Shown in pieces: positions 11,525-22,409 of a stretch of DNA of 64,000 bases (position 1 is the stretch's first letter; each line of letters opens with the position of its first letter). The stretch is from Pseudopyrenochaeta lycopersici. Its lineage: Eukaryota > Ascomycota > Dothideomycetes > Pleosporales > Pseudopyrenochaetaceae. The notes below the pieces were generated by a model. That model did not search any database. It was given only the letters and a program-made list of their open reading frames with translations, and was not told the DNA's origin. Position numbers and translations under genes: made by a program. The DNA is taken from positions 2,170,001 through 2,234,000 of the forward strand of contig NHZP01000002.1 of assembly GCA_003313425.1 (NCBI GenBank). Reading direction: 5' to 3'.

Positions 11525-11926
11525 TTTGACGCGCTTCCAGTGATGAGGGCCCTCTTTTTAATTTATGACTTGCAGCATGAACAGGCGTTTCCGGGAGCAG
11601 CAGCACTGAATACCATTTGTTTGAGAATTCTTGAATAGCACATTGGTTGCGACCAGCCGCGATCAAAACTAGATTAATGTACCAAGTCAGAGAACTACAC
11701 GCTATAACATGCATGTCTCAGCCTAGGCGCAGATGATATTGTCCTTGCAGTTCCGGCACACAAAGGGAGCCCTCTTTTCAGTCCCCAAACACAAAACCCT
11801 ATCGCGGCGCGACATTACAAACATATGAAAACTCGAAAAAGAAGGGGAATCTCGAAGGAAGAATATCCGGACTCCTCGCAATTACCGCGACCTGACCACT
11901 CACACCTTGCTTCCTGCATAGCCCAT

Positions 11927-13324
11927 CTAGCGACGGCCATGCGAGCGGTTAACACTGCCCTGGAGCGAGTCGACCTCCGTCTCGAGACGCTTGATCTCGG
12001 CGTGGCTAGCCTCGAGGTCCTTATTAAGCCTGTCACGCTCGGCAATGAGCTTCTGCTCCCACTGCCTGAACCTCTGCTCCTCAACCTTGACCTGCTCAGT
12101 AAAGCGCTTGCGCAGAGCCTCTTCCTCTTCCTTGAATTTGGGGTTATCCAGCTTCCTGGGGCGTGCCTCGCCAAACTTGCGTGTCTCCATCTGTTGTGCG
12201 CGATAGGCCTCGTAGTGGTTCTCCTCAGTGGTGTGGATCAGGTCGAGCATGTGGGTGCGAATGAGGATGGCGCGAAGCTTCTTGAAGTCGCAGTGCTCTT
12301 CGTTCTCGACTTCAGCAACGCCCCAGGCGTACTGACGACCTTTGACGGTGCGGTTGTCGTTGGTCTGCACATCCTTCTCGGAGCCGATGACGGAGAAGGG
12401 CATGGCATCGATGAGGCCACGGGCGTGCTGCATGGCGGCAGCGTCGTCGTCCTCAAGCGGGGGAGTGTAAATTTTGATGCCCTGCGCGTCGATGACCTGG
12501 CGTACCTGTACACTGTTAGCATAAATCACCAGCCTGCGATTTGAGGCAGCGTACCCTCAGCTTGAACTTGGCAAGGTCTGCGGGACTCAGCGTATCGGCC
12601 TTTGCGACGACGGGGATCAGGTTGACACGAGTGCACAGCTTCTTCATGACCTCAATGTCGAGCGGCTTCAGGGTGTGGCCGGTAGGTCGGATAAAGTACA
12701 GGCAGGCGTGGACACGAAGATCGATCTTATCGGTGCGGCGCGGCTGCTGTTCCTGCAGCATGTACGACTCGTGCTGGTCGTCGAGGAACTCGATGATGGG
12801 CTGCCACGAGTCGCGGTTGTTGACATAGTCGCCGAAGCCAGGGGTGTCGATGACGGTGAGGCGGACTGGTACACATTAACGGACTGAACCAACGCAAATG
12901 CCTAGCCCTTGCCTACCCTTGAAGAACTTCTCCTCGAGCTCGGCCTTTGTGATCTCAATCTCGACCGTCTTGTCCATCTGCTTGTGGTGTCGTCGCTTGT
13001 GGTCGGCATAGTTCTTGATGGTGGTGGAGAAGAGCGTGTTGATGAAGGTCGTCTTTCCGAGACCCGACTCGCCAGCAACCTGAGTGTGTTAGCAAACGTA
13101 TGCTGTATGGCTGATGTGCAGGATGCATACCATGATGGTGAAGGCAGCTCCTCGCTTCGCGACAATCTTGTGCCTGTGCTACGTTAGGCTGATGCATGCG
13201 TGTCCGTTCGGGCGAGGTACCTCTGGTTGGGCAACTGCGATACACGTTAGCATCATGCGTGCACGTCGTGGAGAGTGAGTATACATACATTGGCAATGCC
13301 AATTGGGGACGCTGACTCGGCCAT
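11927..13324 (-). CDS. cdc12: Septin, Cdc12 type
   Basis: The multi-exon minus-strand gene starts at the ATG at 13324. The first three exons are 36, 14 and 43 nt (13324-13289, 13234-13221, 13173-13131) and join in phase to read ...PIGIANLPNQRHKIVAKRGAAFTIM. The GTPase core has the P-loop GESGLGKTT, the G3 motif DTPGFGD and the G4 motif AKAD, followed by the septin unique element (EEHCDFKKLRAILIRTHM). The C-terminus is a long charged coiled coil (RFRQWEQKLIAERDRLNKDLEA). Known role: subunit of septin filaments at septa, hyphal tips and branch sites. N-terminal wording and the coiled coil point to Cdc12/AspC rather than Cdc10 (lacks coiled coil) or Cdc3. Confidence 0.9.
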
Positions 13325-13717
13325 GGCGCGGGTTTGTGTATGGCTCCTGGTGGTGAATGTAGTGTGAATCTGCCCTGTTGTTAGCGGAGGCCGGCCTGCT
13401 GCATTTCTGCAGGAGCAGTAGATACTGACGTTCGTGTGTAAGGTGACGAGTTGATTCGGCTGCCAGTCTCGTCGGCGTAGTATCACAGCGGGTGTGGGGT
13501 GTCGGGGTGGAAGCGTCGTGTTGCTGGACAATTTGGCTCCCCTTTCTGCACCATGCCCATTCGGCAAGCACTGACCCTGAACGGGGAAATCGCGCTAATG
13601 CACCTCCTCACTAGCGCCAATTCAAAGTTCCGAAGCTCGAAAAAAAGTTAGAGAGGGCAGTGCGAAGAGCAGCCCCGCCACGATGCCATAGCGAGGTAGC
13701 GCTTGCCTTGTTCCAAT
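13325..13717. promoter_or_regulatory. Divergent promoter, septin / PWP2
   Basis: A 393-bp spacer lies between the start codons of two divergent housekeeping genes. Minus-strand frames here are not supported as coding. Confidence 0.45.
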
Positions 13718-16505
13718 ATGAAGACTGATTTTCAGGTGAGGAAATACTGAAAAGAAATTCTGGATTGCGCGTCATGGCTAACAATGCGCGCAGTTCTCCA
13801 ACCTGCTGGGCACTGTCTATAGCAGAGGCAACCTGCTCTTCACCCCAGATGGATCCTGCCTCCTGTCGCCGGTTGGTAACCGGGTCTCCATCTTTGACCT
13901 GGTCAAGTATGTTGGGAAGCAGCGAATCTGTCGAATTCGCTAATAGTTGTCCAGCTCCAAATCATACACTCTGCCATTCGCACACCGAAGAAACATCGCT
14001 CGCCTGGCACTGAATCCGCGAGGAAACCTTCTGCTCTCTGTAGACGAAGACGGACACGCCATTCTCACCAATGTGCCACGTCGAATCGTTCTCTATCATT
14101 TCTCCCTCCGCGGCGATGTGACTGCACTCGCCTTCGCCCCGTCAGGGCGACACTTTGCGGTCGGCATAGGGCGGCAAATCGAAGTATGGCATACACCGTC
14201 AACTCCAGACGTAGCAGAGGGAGACTTGGAATTCGCGCCTTTCGTGCGACACCGAATATACACAGGCCACTATGACGTAGTGCAGGGCATCGAATGGTCC
14301 AGCGACTCGAGGTTCTTCCTCAGTTCATCCAAAGATCTGACAGCGCGGATCTGGAGCATAGACCAGGACGAGGGGCATGCCCAGACCACACTGAGCGGAC
14401 ACAGGCAGGCCATAGTCGGCGCATGGCTCTCAAAAGACCAAGAAACCATATACACAGTCAGCAAGGATGGCGCGCTCTTTGTCTGGAAGTACATGCTGCG
14501 ATACGACGCGCCAGACGATGCAGATGAGCATGACGACGACAACTTGCAATGGGGCATCGCTGAACGCCACTTCTTCATGCAGAATAACGCCCACGTCACA
14601 TGTGCAGGCTTTCACCCAGAGTCGAAGCTTCTGGTTACTGGCTTTTCACACGGCCTCTTCTTCATTCACGAGCTACCAGACTTTGCCCAAGTACAGAGCT
14701 TGAGCATATCGCAGAACGAAATCGACTTTGTGACTATTAACAAAACCGGCGAATGGCTGGCATTCGGCGCCTCGAAACTCGGCCAGCTGCTTGTCTGGGA
14801 GTGGCAGTCGGAATCATACGTCCTTAAGCAACAGGGACATTTCGATTCGATGAACACCATTGTATACTCACCAGAAGGCCAGCGCATAATAACAGCCGCC
14901 GATGACGGCAAGATCAAAGTCTGGGATGTTAATTCAGGCTTCTGTGTCGTCACATTTACCGAGCACATGGGCGCTGTGACGGCTTGCGAATTTGCAAAGA
15001 GAGGGAATGTTTTATTCACAGCCAGCCTCGACGGTTCTGTAAGAGCATGGGATCTAATACGGTATCGCAACTTCCGCACATTTACAGCACCATCAAGACT
15101 GTCATTCTCGTCACTCGCAGTCGATCCAAGTGGCGAGGTAGTATGTGCAGGCTCCATCGATTCCTTCGACATTCATATTTGGTCCGTCCAGACCGGTCAG
15201 CTACTCGATCGACTCTCCGGCCACGAAGGCCCAGTATCATCCCTTGCATTTTCTCCAGACGCAGGTACCCTTGTCAGCGGAAGCTGGGACAAGACTGTTC
15301 GTGTCTGGAGCATCTTTGCTCGGACACAAACAAGCGAGCCTTTGCAGCTGATGGCAGACGTTCTTTGCGTCGCGTTCCGCCCCGACTCGAAACAGATAGC
15401 CGTCACAACGCTTGACGGATCATTAACTTTCTGGTCTGTATCAGACGCTGCACAGGAAAATGGCGTCGATGCCCGGCGCGATGTTTCCGGTGGCCGAAAG
15501 ATGTCGGATCGTAGGACAGCTGCCAACGTCGCAGGCACCAAGGCCTTCACGACTGTAAAATACAGCGCAGACGGGACTTGTGTGCTCGCAGGTGGAAACA
15601 GCAAGTATATTTGCTTGTATGATGTGCAATCTGGTGTCTTGCTGAAGAAGTTCACTGTCTCAGTCAATTTGTCACTTGATGGAACCCAGGAATTCCTGAA
15701 TAGCAAGCTGCTTACCGATGCCGGGCCACAAGGCCTTATCGATGATCAAGGTGAAGCATCGGACCTCGAGGATCGACGAGACACAACTCTTCCGGGCGCG
15801 CAGAAAGGCGTCGGTTCCAGGCGAACACGACCAGAAGTTCGTGTACCTGCCGTTGCTTTCTCGCCAACCGGTCGGGCTTTCTGTGCCGCCTCGACCGAAG
15901 GTCTCCTTATATACTCAGTCGACAACACATTTCAATTTGATCCCTTCGATCTTGACATTAGCGTTACTCCCGCCACTACCATCGATACACTCGCGCAGAA
16001 AGATTACCTCAAGGCCTTGGTGATGGCTTTCCGCCTCAATGAGCGTAACCTAGTCCGGCGCGTCTACGAAGCCATACCTGTATCCGATATTCCACTTATT
16101 GTAAAAAACCTACCATCTGTCTATCTCGGCCGGCTTCTCCGTTTTGTCGCTCTCCAAGCCGACGAATCACCACATCTTGAGTTCAACTTGGTTTGGATTG
16201 AGTCGCTACTAAGTAAACACGGACGGTGGATGAAGGATAATAAGAGCGGTCTGGAAGCCGAGTTGAGGAATGTGGAGAAGGCAGTCAAGAGAATACAGGC
16301 TGAGCTGGCGAGACTAGCGGATGAGAACATTTATAGGATTGAATATCTTTTGAGTCAGCCAGCGGACAAGAAGGACAACGGAGATCAACTCGATTTTAGA
16401 GTTAAAGAGATTGGTAATGGGGTTGTGGATGAGGAAATGGCTGAAGGGGAAGAAGATGATGATGATGAAGATTCCGATGAGGGGAACTGGTTGGGCTTTG
16501 ACTGA
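13718..16505 (+). CDS. pwp2: WD40 protein PWP2/UTP1, SSU processome
   Basis: Three exons: 13718-13735, 13794-13906 and 13955-16505, for 893 residues, the normal size for Pwp2. It begins MKTDFQFSNLLGTVYSRGN, typical of the family. Many WD40 repeats follow (KVWDVNSGFCVVTFTEH, RAWDLIRYRNFRTFTAPSR, RVWSIFARTQTSEPL), and then the Pwp2 C-terminal helical domain (KALVMAFRLNERNLVRRVYEAIP). The tail is strongly acidic. Known role: essential component of the U3 snoRNP/UTP-B complex in the nucleolus, needed for 18S rRNA processing. The tiny first exon encodes just six residues. Confidence 0.93.
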
Positions 16506-16777
16506 TCAAGTTCTTAGTAACAGAATCCCAACAGAGTTCAAGAATATCCTTCTCGTGTTTGCGAGAGTTATCCCAACAATATCCATGCTGCCTTTCTTGC
16601 TGTTCATTGGGTTTTCGTGATGCACGTTCGGTAGTAAGATGCAATGAGATATTTCGCTCGTTGCTGTTGGAATCTATTGAAGTCAGGGTGAGATGGACTA
16701 AGCTAATTGTCTATCTTTAGCTTCATATAATACAACTATACATACTCAAAGCTACAGCCTGATCATACACTCCTAGT

Positions 16778-18216
16778 TCAACGTCCATGGCTGACATCTC
16801 TCAACATGTCCTTGATGTACTCTACATACTGATTCCCCATTTCCTTCCCGTCCCTTGTTCTCAGGTTATCAGTGGTTGCTACACCTTCCAAGAGGACCTG
16901 GTGAATCTGGGACTCAAACTCCAGTGCTTCGTTCGCCAAGGGCATGTCGGTGCCTAGGACATTACGAGAAGTCTTGAGCGCGTTCCAGACCAAGACAAGC
17001 TGCAGGAGTTCGTGACAATGCGCTGTAATGAATTCTTGCTGGCGCGCTTTATTGGCAAAGGCAGCTGAGGTTGCCTTAGAGCGCTGACTTATAGATTCAA
17101 GGTCGGTCTGCATTTGCAAGTTAGCCAGGAGTCGGATGAGGGACAGCTTCTTGTGCATAAAGGCTTACCATGAACTCTCCCTGCTTCAGGGCATTCACCA
17201 GGCGGCCCGCAAACTTCTTCACCTCGGCTACGTCCCCACCATGCTTCTCAGCAAGCATAGCAGCCAGTTCAGTCGGCAACGCAATAACGGCAGGCTTGCT
17301 CCTCCAATCGTGCTCCGATGTCATTGCACCCCGTGCCTGCCCACCACAATGCTCCTCATCTTCCATCAGCTCAACAATCTGCTTTGCAAACCGGAATGCT
17401 TTTGCCGTGTCTTCGTCGTCCCAGTTCGACAGGGCTGCTTTGTCGTGCACACCCTTCAACACTTGGACCAGGACGCCATACTCGCTCAGGCGTAGTCCTG
17501 TTGCTTTGGGCCGTTGCAGTGCCTTGAGAACAAGATGTTGCATGTCATTGAGGCACAATTTCCTGACGACAAGCTCCCGCCACTGGGGTTTCACCCGAAT
17601 GCCCGCGTTTTCGAAGCCTTCTAGTAGCCTCACCACGTTCTCGAAGTCCTCTCTTGTCTCGCTCTTTCCCACGATTTCGCGGAGTTGCTTCCAAGTATTC
17701 GGCAAACGGTTGCGATCTATGTGCTCGAGCGGAACGGTCACATCGCCCAGTGTGATCTCCACAGGCTCAGCATCCAGCTTCGCCTTGTTCTCTTGTTGGT
17801 AGACGAGCTTCTGCTGCTCTTTTGTGAGGTGCGATGGCAGCAGGATTTTAGAGTTGAATGTTGAGAGGAGAGAGGATAGCTCGGGTGAAGAGGGTTCGAG
17901 GAAGACCGGGAGAGCACCTATGCAATGTCAATGCAGCTCCTCATGAGCTTCGATGGGCTGCAGACCTCTGGAGCGCACACAGCTGCGGGAGAAGGCTCGT
18001 CTTGAGCCATTGCCGGATGCGCAGACCTTGCTCGAGCCTCGCAGTGCCGACTGGCAACTCCGCCGTATTGAATACATCTTCTGTAATGTGCGCGTGAATG
18101 CTCAGATGCTTCAATACCTCTGGCCGCGAGGATCCAAAATTTTGGTCAAACGCGTCAAACGCGCCAAGAATCGGCCACCCACCCCTCCGACATCCAAGAG
18201 CAAGTGCCGCCTTCAA
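16778..18216 (-). CDS. Unrecognised protein, 5' end unresolved
   Basis: Three linked coding pieces on the minus strand. Upstream piece (~18216-17990): SSRPEVLKHLSIHAHITEDVF...RLEQGLRIRQWLKTSLLPQL. Middle piece (~17880-17169): GALPVFLEPSSPELSSLL...VEITLGDVTVPLEHIDRNRLPNTWKQL...GEFM. Last piece (17107-16778): TDLESISQRSKATSAAF...DMLRDVSHGR. The intron between the last two (GTAAGC...ATGCAG) is clear. The first intron probably uses donor T|GTGCGC. The first piece has no ATG and a TGA just upstream, so another 5' exon or a non-obvious start is needed. The content is mostly helical and soluble. I do not recognise the family. It is divergent from the LSM gene, with the 5' ends almost touching. Confidence 0.6.
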
Positions 18217-18250
18217 GCCACTTCCTCAAGCCTCAAGTTACACAGCCACA

Positions 18251-18719
18251 ATGGCCAGCTCAAAAAGAATGAAAAGTCTGAGTTGGTTTCTTCCCTGGCC
18301 GAAGTCGAACTCCAAAATGGACAATGAGCAGGCAAATTTTTGGCTTTCACAGTTTATTGGGAAAAACCTGCGCATTCACGCTTCTGATGGGCGTGTGTTT
18401 GGCGGACAGATGAAATGTACAGACAAGGTGAGTCACCTTGATTTTCCTCTGTCATGAGTTCGCTGGGTTAAGGTCCATGTCCAGACCATTTGTTGACATG
18501 GTGTAGGACCGAAATATCATCTTAGCTCTAGCCCATGAGTACCGTGCACCGTCTGCGGAGACGATTCGCCAGGCTGTTGAAGAATCGGGTAACCCTTCTG
18601 CTTCCGTGCCATGGAACAGTCGTTATGTCGGCCTCATTGTCGTACCTGGTCATCACATTAAGAAGATCGAGTTCGAGGAGAGTACAGTCCCCGGGCAGAA
18701 GAGTGGGGTCACATTATGA
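18251..18719 (+). CDS. LSM-domain protein, Naa38/Lsmd1-like (NatC auxiliary subunit)
   Basis: Two exons (18251-18427 and 18507-18719) encode 129 residues. The Sm1 motif reads FIGKNLRIHASDGRVFGGQMKCTDK and the exon junction leads into DRNIILALAHEYR. The Sm2-like end is RYVGLIVVPGHHIKKIEFEES. This matches the short LSM protein that accompanies the NatC N-terminal acetyltransferase (Naa38/Mak31) better than canonical Lsm or Sm proteins. An alternative start at the ATG near 18318 (MDNEQANFWL) would remove a basic leader and is closer to the usual family length. Confidence 0.82.
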
Positions 18720-19345
18720 CCAGGTGTCTCAAATACTGTTCTTGAACACGAGGCAGTAAGGCGATTGAATGCATGACGTATGTAGGGAGAAATGGGTGAC
18801 AAGAGCATATACCATTTGTATGTTCAGCCACTACGACTTTGTTAATATTTGTTGATCAAACATATTCCTGGCACCAGAACTGATTGATCTATAGAAAAAA
18901 GATAATCCGGAATGCATCAGCCTTTCCGGCCCTCGACACTTAGCAGCAAGATCCTTCACTCTTGTATGCCTTATCCTATGCTCACGATTATAACTCAACT
19001 ACTGGGAAGCCTCAATACTGCGCCTTCATTCCATTCTTGTAATTTACACCCTACGTTTCTTACCGCAGTCTTCCCCACATCAACTCACTTTCGGATACTG
19101 CGTAATACGGATACCATACACCCCGCGTATTTTTCGGAGGCCGCCAAGAGGCCTACCCAACACCCCCGCCTATCTTGCAAGGCGGCTACAATTGCCTCCT
19201 TACACTTAAATCTTAGAGCACGGAAAACCATGAGAATCCTGCGTAGCACACCGTAATTTCCGCGGAAGTGCCAAAGATCCCATAACTCTCACTTCATACT
19301 CGTTGGCCGGACCACAATTACAACACGACCGAGGAGCACAAGAGA
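18720..19345. other. Intergenic spacer
   Basis: No supported gene. It contains the LSM gene 3' region and the leader of the following small ORF. Confidence 0.4.
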
Positions 19346-19678
19346 ATGCTCTCACCTTCACCTCTTCTCGCTCTCCCCGCCGAGATCCGACAGATGATCT
19401 GGGAATACGCACTCACGTCACCTACTTCTACACTGAATTACACCACATCAACAAAGCGCTTCGACGTTTCCCAAATTGGTGCAGGGTTATTGACGACTTG
19501 TCATTTTATCAAGACAGAGACGCAATACCTGCCCTTACAGCTTAACACACTTGTCTTTGAGATGCCGACGCCCGCAAGTGTGGGTTTCATGGTGCTCTTG
19601 GCGAGGCTGAATAGGCTGGAGACAGCGCTGGGGTGGGTGCTGAGGATGGATGTAAGGTTTCCGGAGGAAAAGGGTTGA
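19346..19678 (+). CDS. Short F-box/2EXR-like protein
   Basis: A 110-codon frame starting MLSPSPLLALPAEIRQMIWEYAL, the start motif of the fungal F-box-like/2EXR group. It continues with a matching second strand (GAGLLTTCHFIKTETQYLPLQLNTLVFE). Most relatives I know are 200-400 residues, so this may be a short member or one that lost its C-terminal part. No intron to a further exon is evident. Role unknown; such domains are thought to bind proteins. Confidence 0.55.
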   Translation: MLSPSPLLALPAEIRQMIWEYALTSPTSTLNYTTSTKRFDVSQIGAGLLTTCHFIKTETQYLPLQLNTLVFEMPTPASVGFMVLLARLNRLETALGWVLRMDVRFPEEKG

Positions 19679-20225
19679 TGAACACATAGCATCGGTGGTG
19701 AGGATGAGTGCTGAGAACAATGAATCCTGATCTTGGTTGAGGAGATTTTGAGGAGATTGCAGAGGCTTTCGCGTGCAATTACAGTGCAAATATGTGTGTA
19801 TAGTAAACTTGACAATTACTGTGAGATCCAATATGTATAGCAGCATGTGCCATCATTTGCAAAGTACAGTTGGCATGAAGATTTTACAACAATCCTATTA
19901 AGCATGGTTTTTTGTGTGCGCCGGACTTCACACCGCGCTCTTCGATTGAGCGTCCGCCAGTCTCGGTTATCTCCGGGAATAGCCCCGGCCGTTCACGTAC
20001 ATTCTGCAACCCGTCATACTTTCCCCACTAGACCAATCTCTATCCGTTTAGTTGCCGCACCCGCAGTAGACGTACTGCTGGCTTGATTGAACATGGTGGA
20101 ATTGACTATGACTCCTCAATCTCGTCCTTACATGTTCATATCTAAGGCACCCCAAAGTCCGACAACCGCCTGCAACTAAGACGGTTCTAACCACTCAACA
20201 TCGAGCCCCACGCCAACTATTCAAG
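19679..20225. other. Intergenic spacer
   Basis: No coding signal I can support; it precedes the SDR gene. Confidence 0.4.
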
Positions 20226-21393
20226 ATGCCGCCGCTTACTTCCATGGCCAAAAACCTGTCTGGCAAGACTGTTCTAATCACAGGTGCATCGTCAGGCATC
20301 GGGCGCAGCACGGCTTTTGAATTCGCACGAACATCTCCGTCATCGCTGAAACTAGTCTTGACGGCGCGACGAGTAGATAGATTGGAAGAAATCAAACAAA
20401 AAATCTACGAAGAGGTGGGCGATGGGGTCAAGGTATTGATCAAGCGTTTTGATGTGTCGACGCCAGATGGGGCCGAAACATTGGTAGAGCAGTTGCCAGC
20501 CAGTTTTAGGGATATTGATATCTTGGTGAATAATGCGTATGCATTCCGTCTCTCTTTGATTCTTCCTCGTTCCTGTTCCTTCAAATCTTTTGCATGAGTC
20601 GTGTGTTGATACTTCGACAGGGGTTTTATGTCTGGCGTGGAGCGCGCCCCAGACATTCCACAAGATGTGATCACTGGCGTCTGGGCCACAAACGTCATCG
20701 GCGCTATCAACATGACGCAAGCCGTTTTGAAAATCTTCAAAAAGCGACCAGATGGTGGCAAGGGCGATATTATTATGCTAGGCAGTATTGCGGGCCGGGA
20801 TCCATATGTTGGTGGTTCTGTGAGTACCCATTGGATTAAGATTTGTGATTGGTGTTTGTGCAGAAATTGATAACGACGATGATGGAGTGTATAAATCTAA
20901 CAATAGGCAGATATACTGCTCAAGCAAGGCTGCGCTTCGCGCGTTCACCGATGCGCTGAGGAAAGAACTAATCGACACGCGTATTCGGATCATGTCTGTG
21001 GATCCTGGACAGGTTCTTACAGTAGTTGTCGCTGCTTCATGGTACCGAGTATTTGGTAACAATTCTATTAGGAATTCAATACCATCCGCTATCGATTTGA
21101 CCAAGAAGCAGCAGACAAGGTCTATGAGTAGGCGTCCTTGTCAAGCTCTTATGATTATATTCCTTGCTAACATGGGGCAGAGGCTGTGATCCATTGACTC
21201 CAGATGATGTCGCCGAAGTTATTGTGTTCGCCGCCGGCAGAAGGGAGAACGTTGTTCTGGCAGACATTCTAATGTTTCCGAGCCACCAGGTGCGTTCATT
21301 TCACATTTTGTAGCTTCGTAATGGCTCAATCAACGATGGTGCGCAGCTAACAATTTGTAGGCGTCATCAACACACGTTTACAGGAAATCGTAG
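20226..21393 (+). CDS. Short-chain dehydrogenase (YMR226C / 3-hydroxy acid dehydrogenase-like)
   Basis: Six exons: 20226-20536, 20621-20819, 20911-21021, 21072-21127, 21181-21289 and 21361-21393. All join in phase to give 272 residues. The Rossmann nucleotide site is TGASSGIG, the structural motif is NNAG (split by intron 1), the catalytic Ser is in GSIAGRD, and the active Tyr and Lys are in YCSSK just after intron 2. The C-terminal part [20 protein letters not shown] and the FPSHQASSTHVY end match the NADP-dependent serine/3-hydroxypropionate dehydrogenase-like group. Cytosolic; the true substrate is not readable. The 5' leader allows ATG choices at 20226 or slightly later ([14 protein letters not shown]). 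Confidence 0.88.
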
Positions 21394-22409
21394 GGCCTGC
21401 CTTGGCTCGCGGTGAGAAAAGAGAAGAGCTCCGGCCTACGCGGGTGCCACTCTTTATGGGCGTAACATTAGTGGATATACATGATTCTGAACGATCGACG
21501 ATGGCCCACTAGGGTTCATATAATATCATATTTTGCAAACTCCACTTTATTGTAACTTTTGAAGACGAATGAAGCTCCTGGACTCGGCAGAATTCAGCCT
21601 AGTTCGCCAAGCCCTTTCAAGCCCTATGCTTTTACCAAGCTCCTACTATAACAGACACTCGCATAATACATACGGTACGACTTTAGCTAGAAAGTATGGC
21701 TTGCAATGCTCTAATGTACAGTGTATATCAGTATGGGGCTCATCAATGCTGCTTCAACTTCGAGTGTGTAGTTCCTAAATGCGCAAGAGCCATTCCTGTT
21801 GGCTTTTGGGTAACTCTTTCATACCCTCCATAGGAGCCAAACATGCCACGCTCGGCATCTAACCATCTTGAGGGCATTTTTGTTCAAGCTTTTTCGTCTA
21901 ATCCACTCTTACCTAGTGGAAGTCGAGGCCGAATCGAGACGTTTGAAAGCCTAGGATTCAACACAGCGCGAAATGTTTGAGGAGGTGCTCGGCCTACCTA
22001 GATCAGCCACTTGCAGGGTGTTCCCCTCCCGCCGTCTGTCGTGAACATCACGGTTATTGTGCGTATCATCAAATTAACCTAAAAGGGAATGCCTTCCGAT
22101 GCGACATCTAGTTCGGCCTCGGCATTCGGATCGATGTTGTCCCACAGCGCCCCGCCACAACCCCTATTTCTGGGGAAGTGTACCTTGCATATTATGTATT
22201 GCCCTAAAACGTCCACGCGCAACACTTTAGTCGCGGCAAATTGAATCACCATCAATGATATTCGCTGGAAGATTGCAAGGTTGTGAGATGATCTCCGGCT
22301 GCTGTCCGGGTCCACGGAGCAATCAATACACTTTAAGAGCGACACATCATGGCGCGATCGATGTGCGACTGCCTTCGTTCAAGGCTGATGAAGTATTCGG
22401 AATCCCAAC
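21394..22409. other. Intergenic spacer, ~1 kb
   Basis: No convincing gene; short frames lack family features. The right part is the presumed promoter of the secreted beta-galactosidase gene. Confidence 0.4.
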
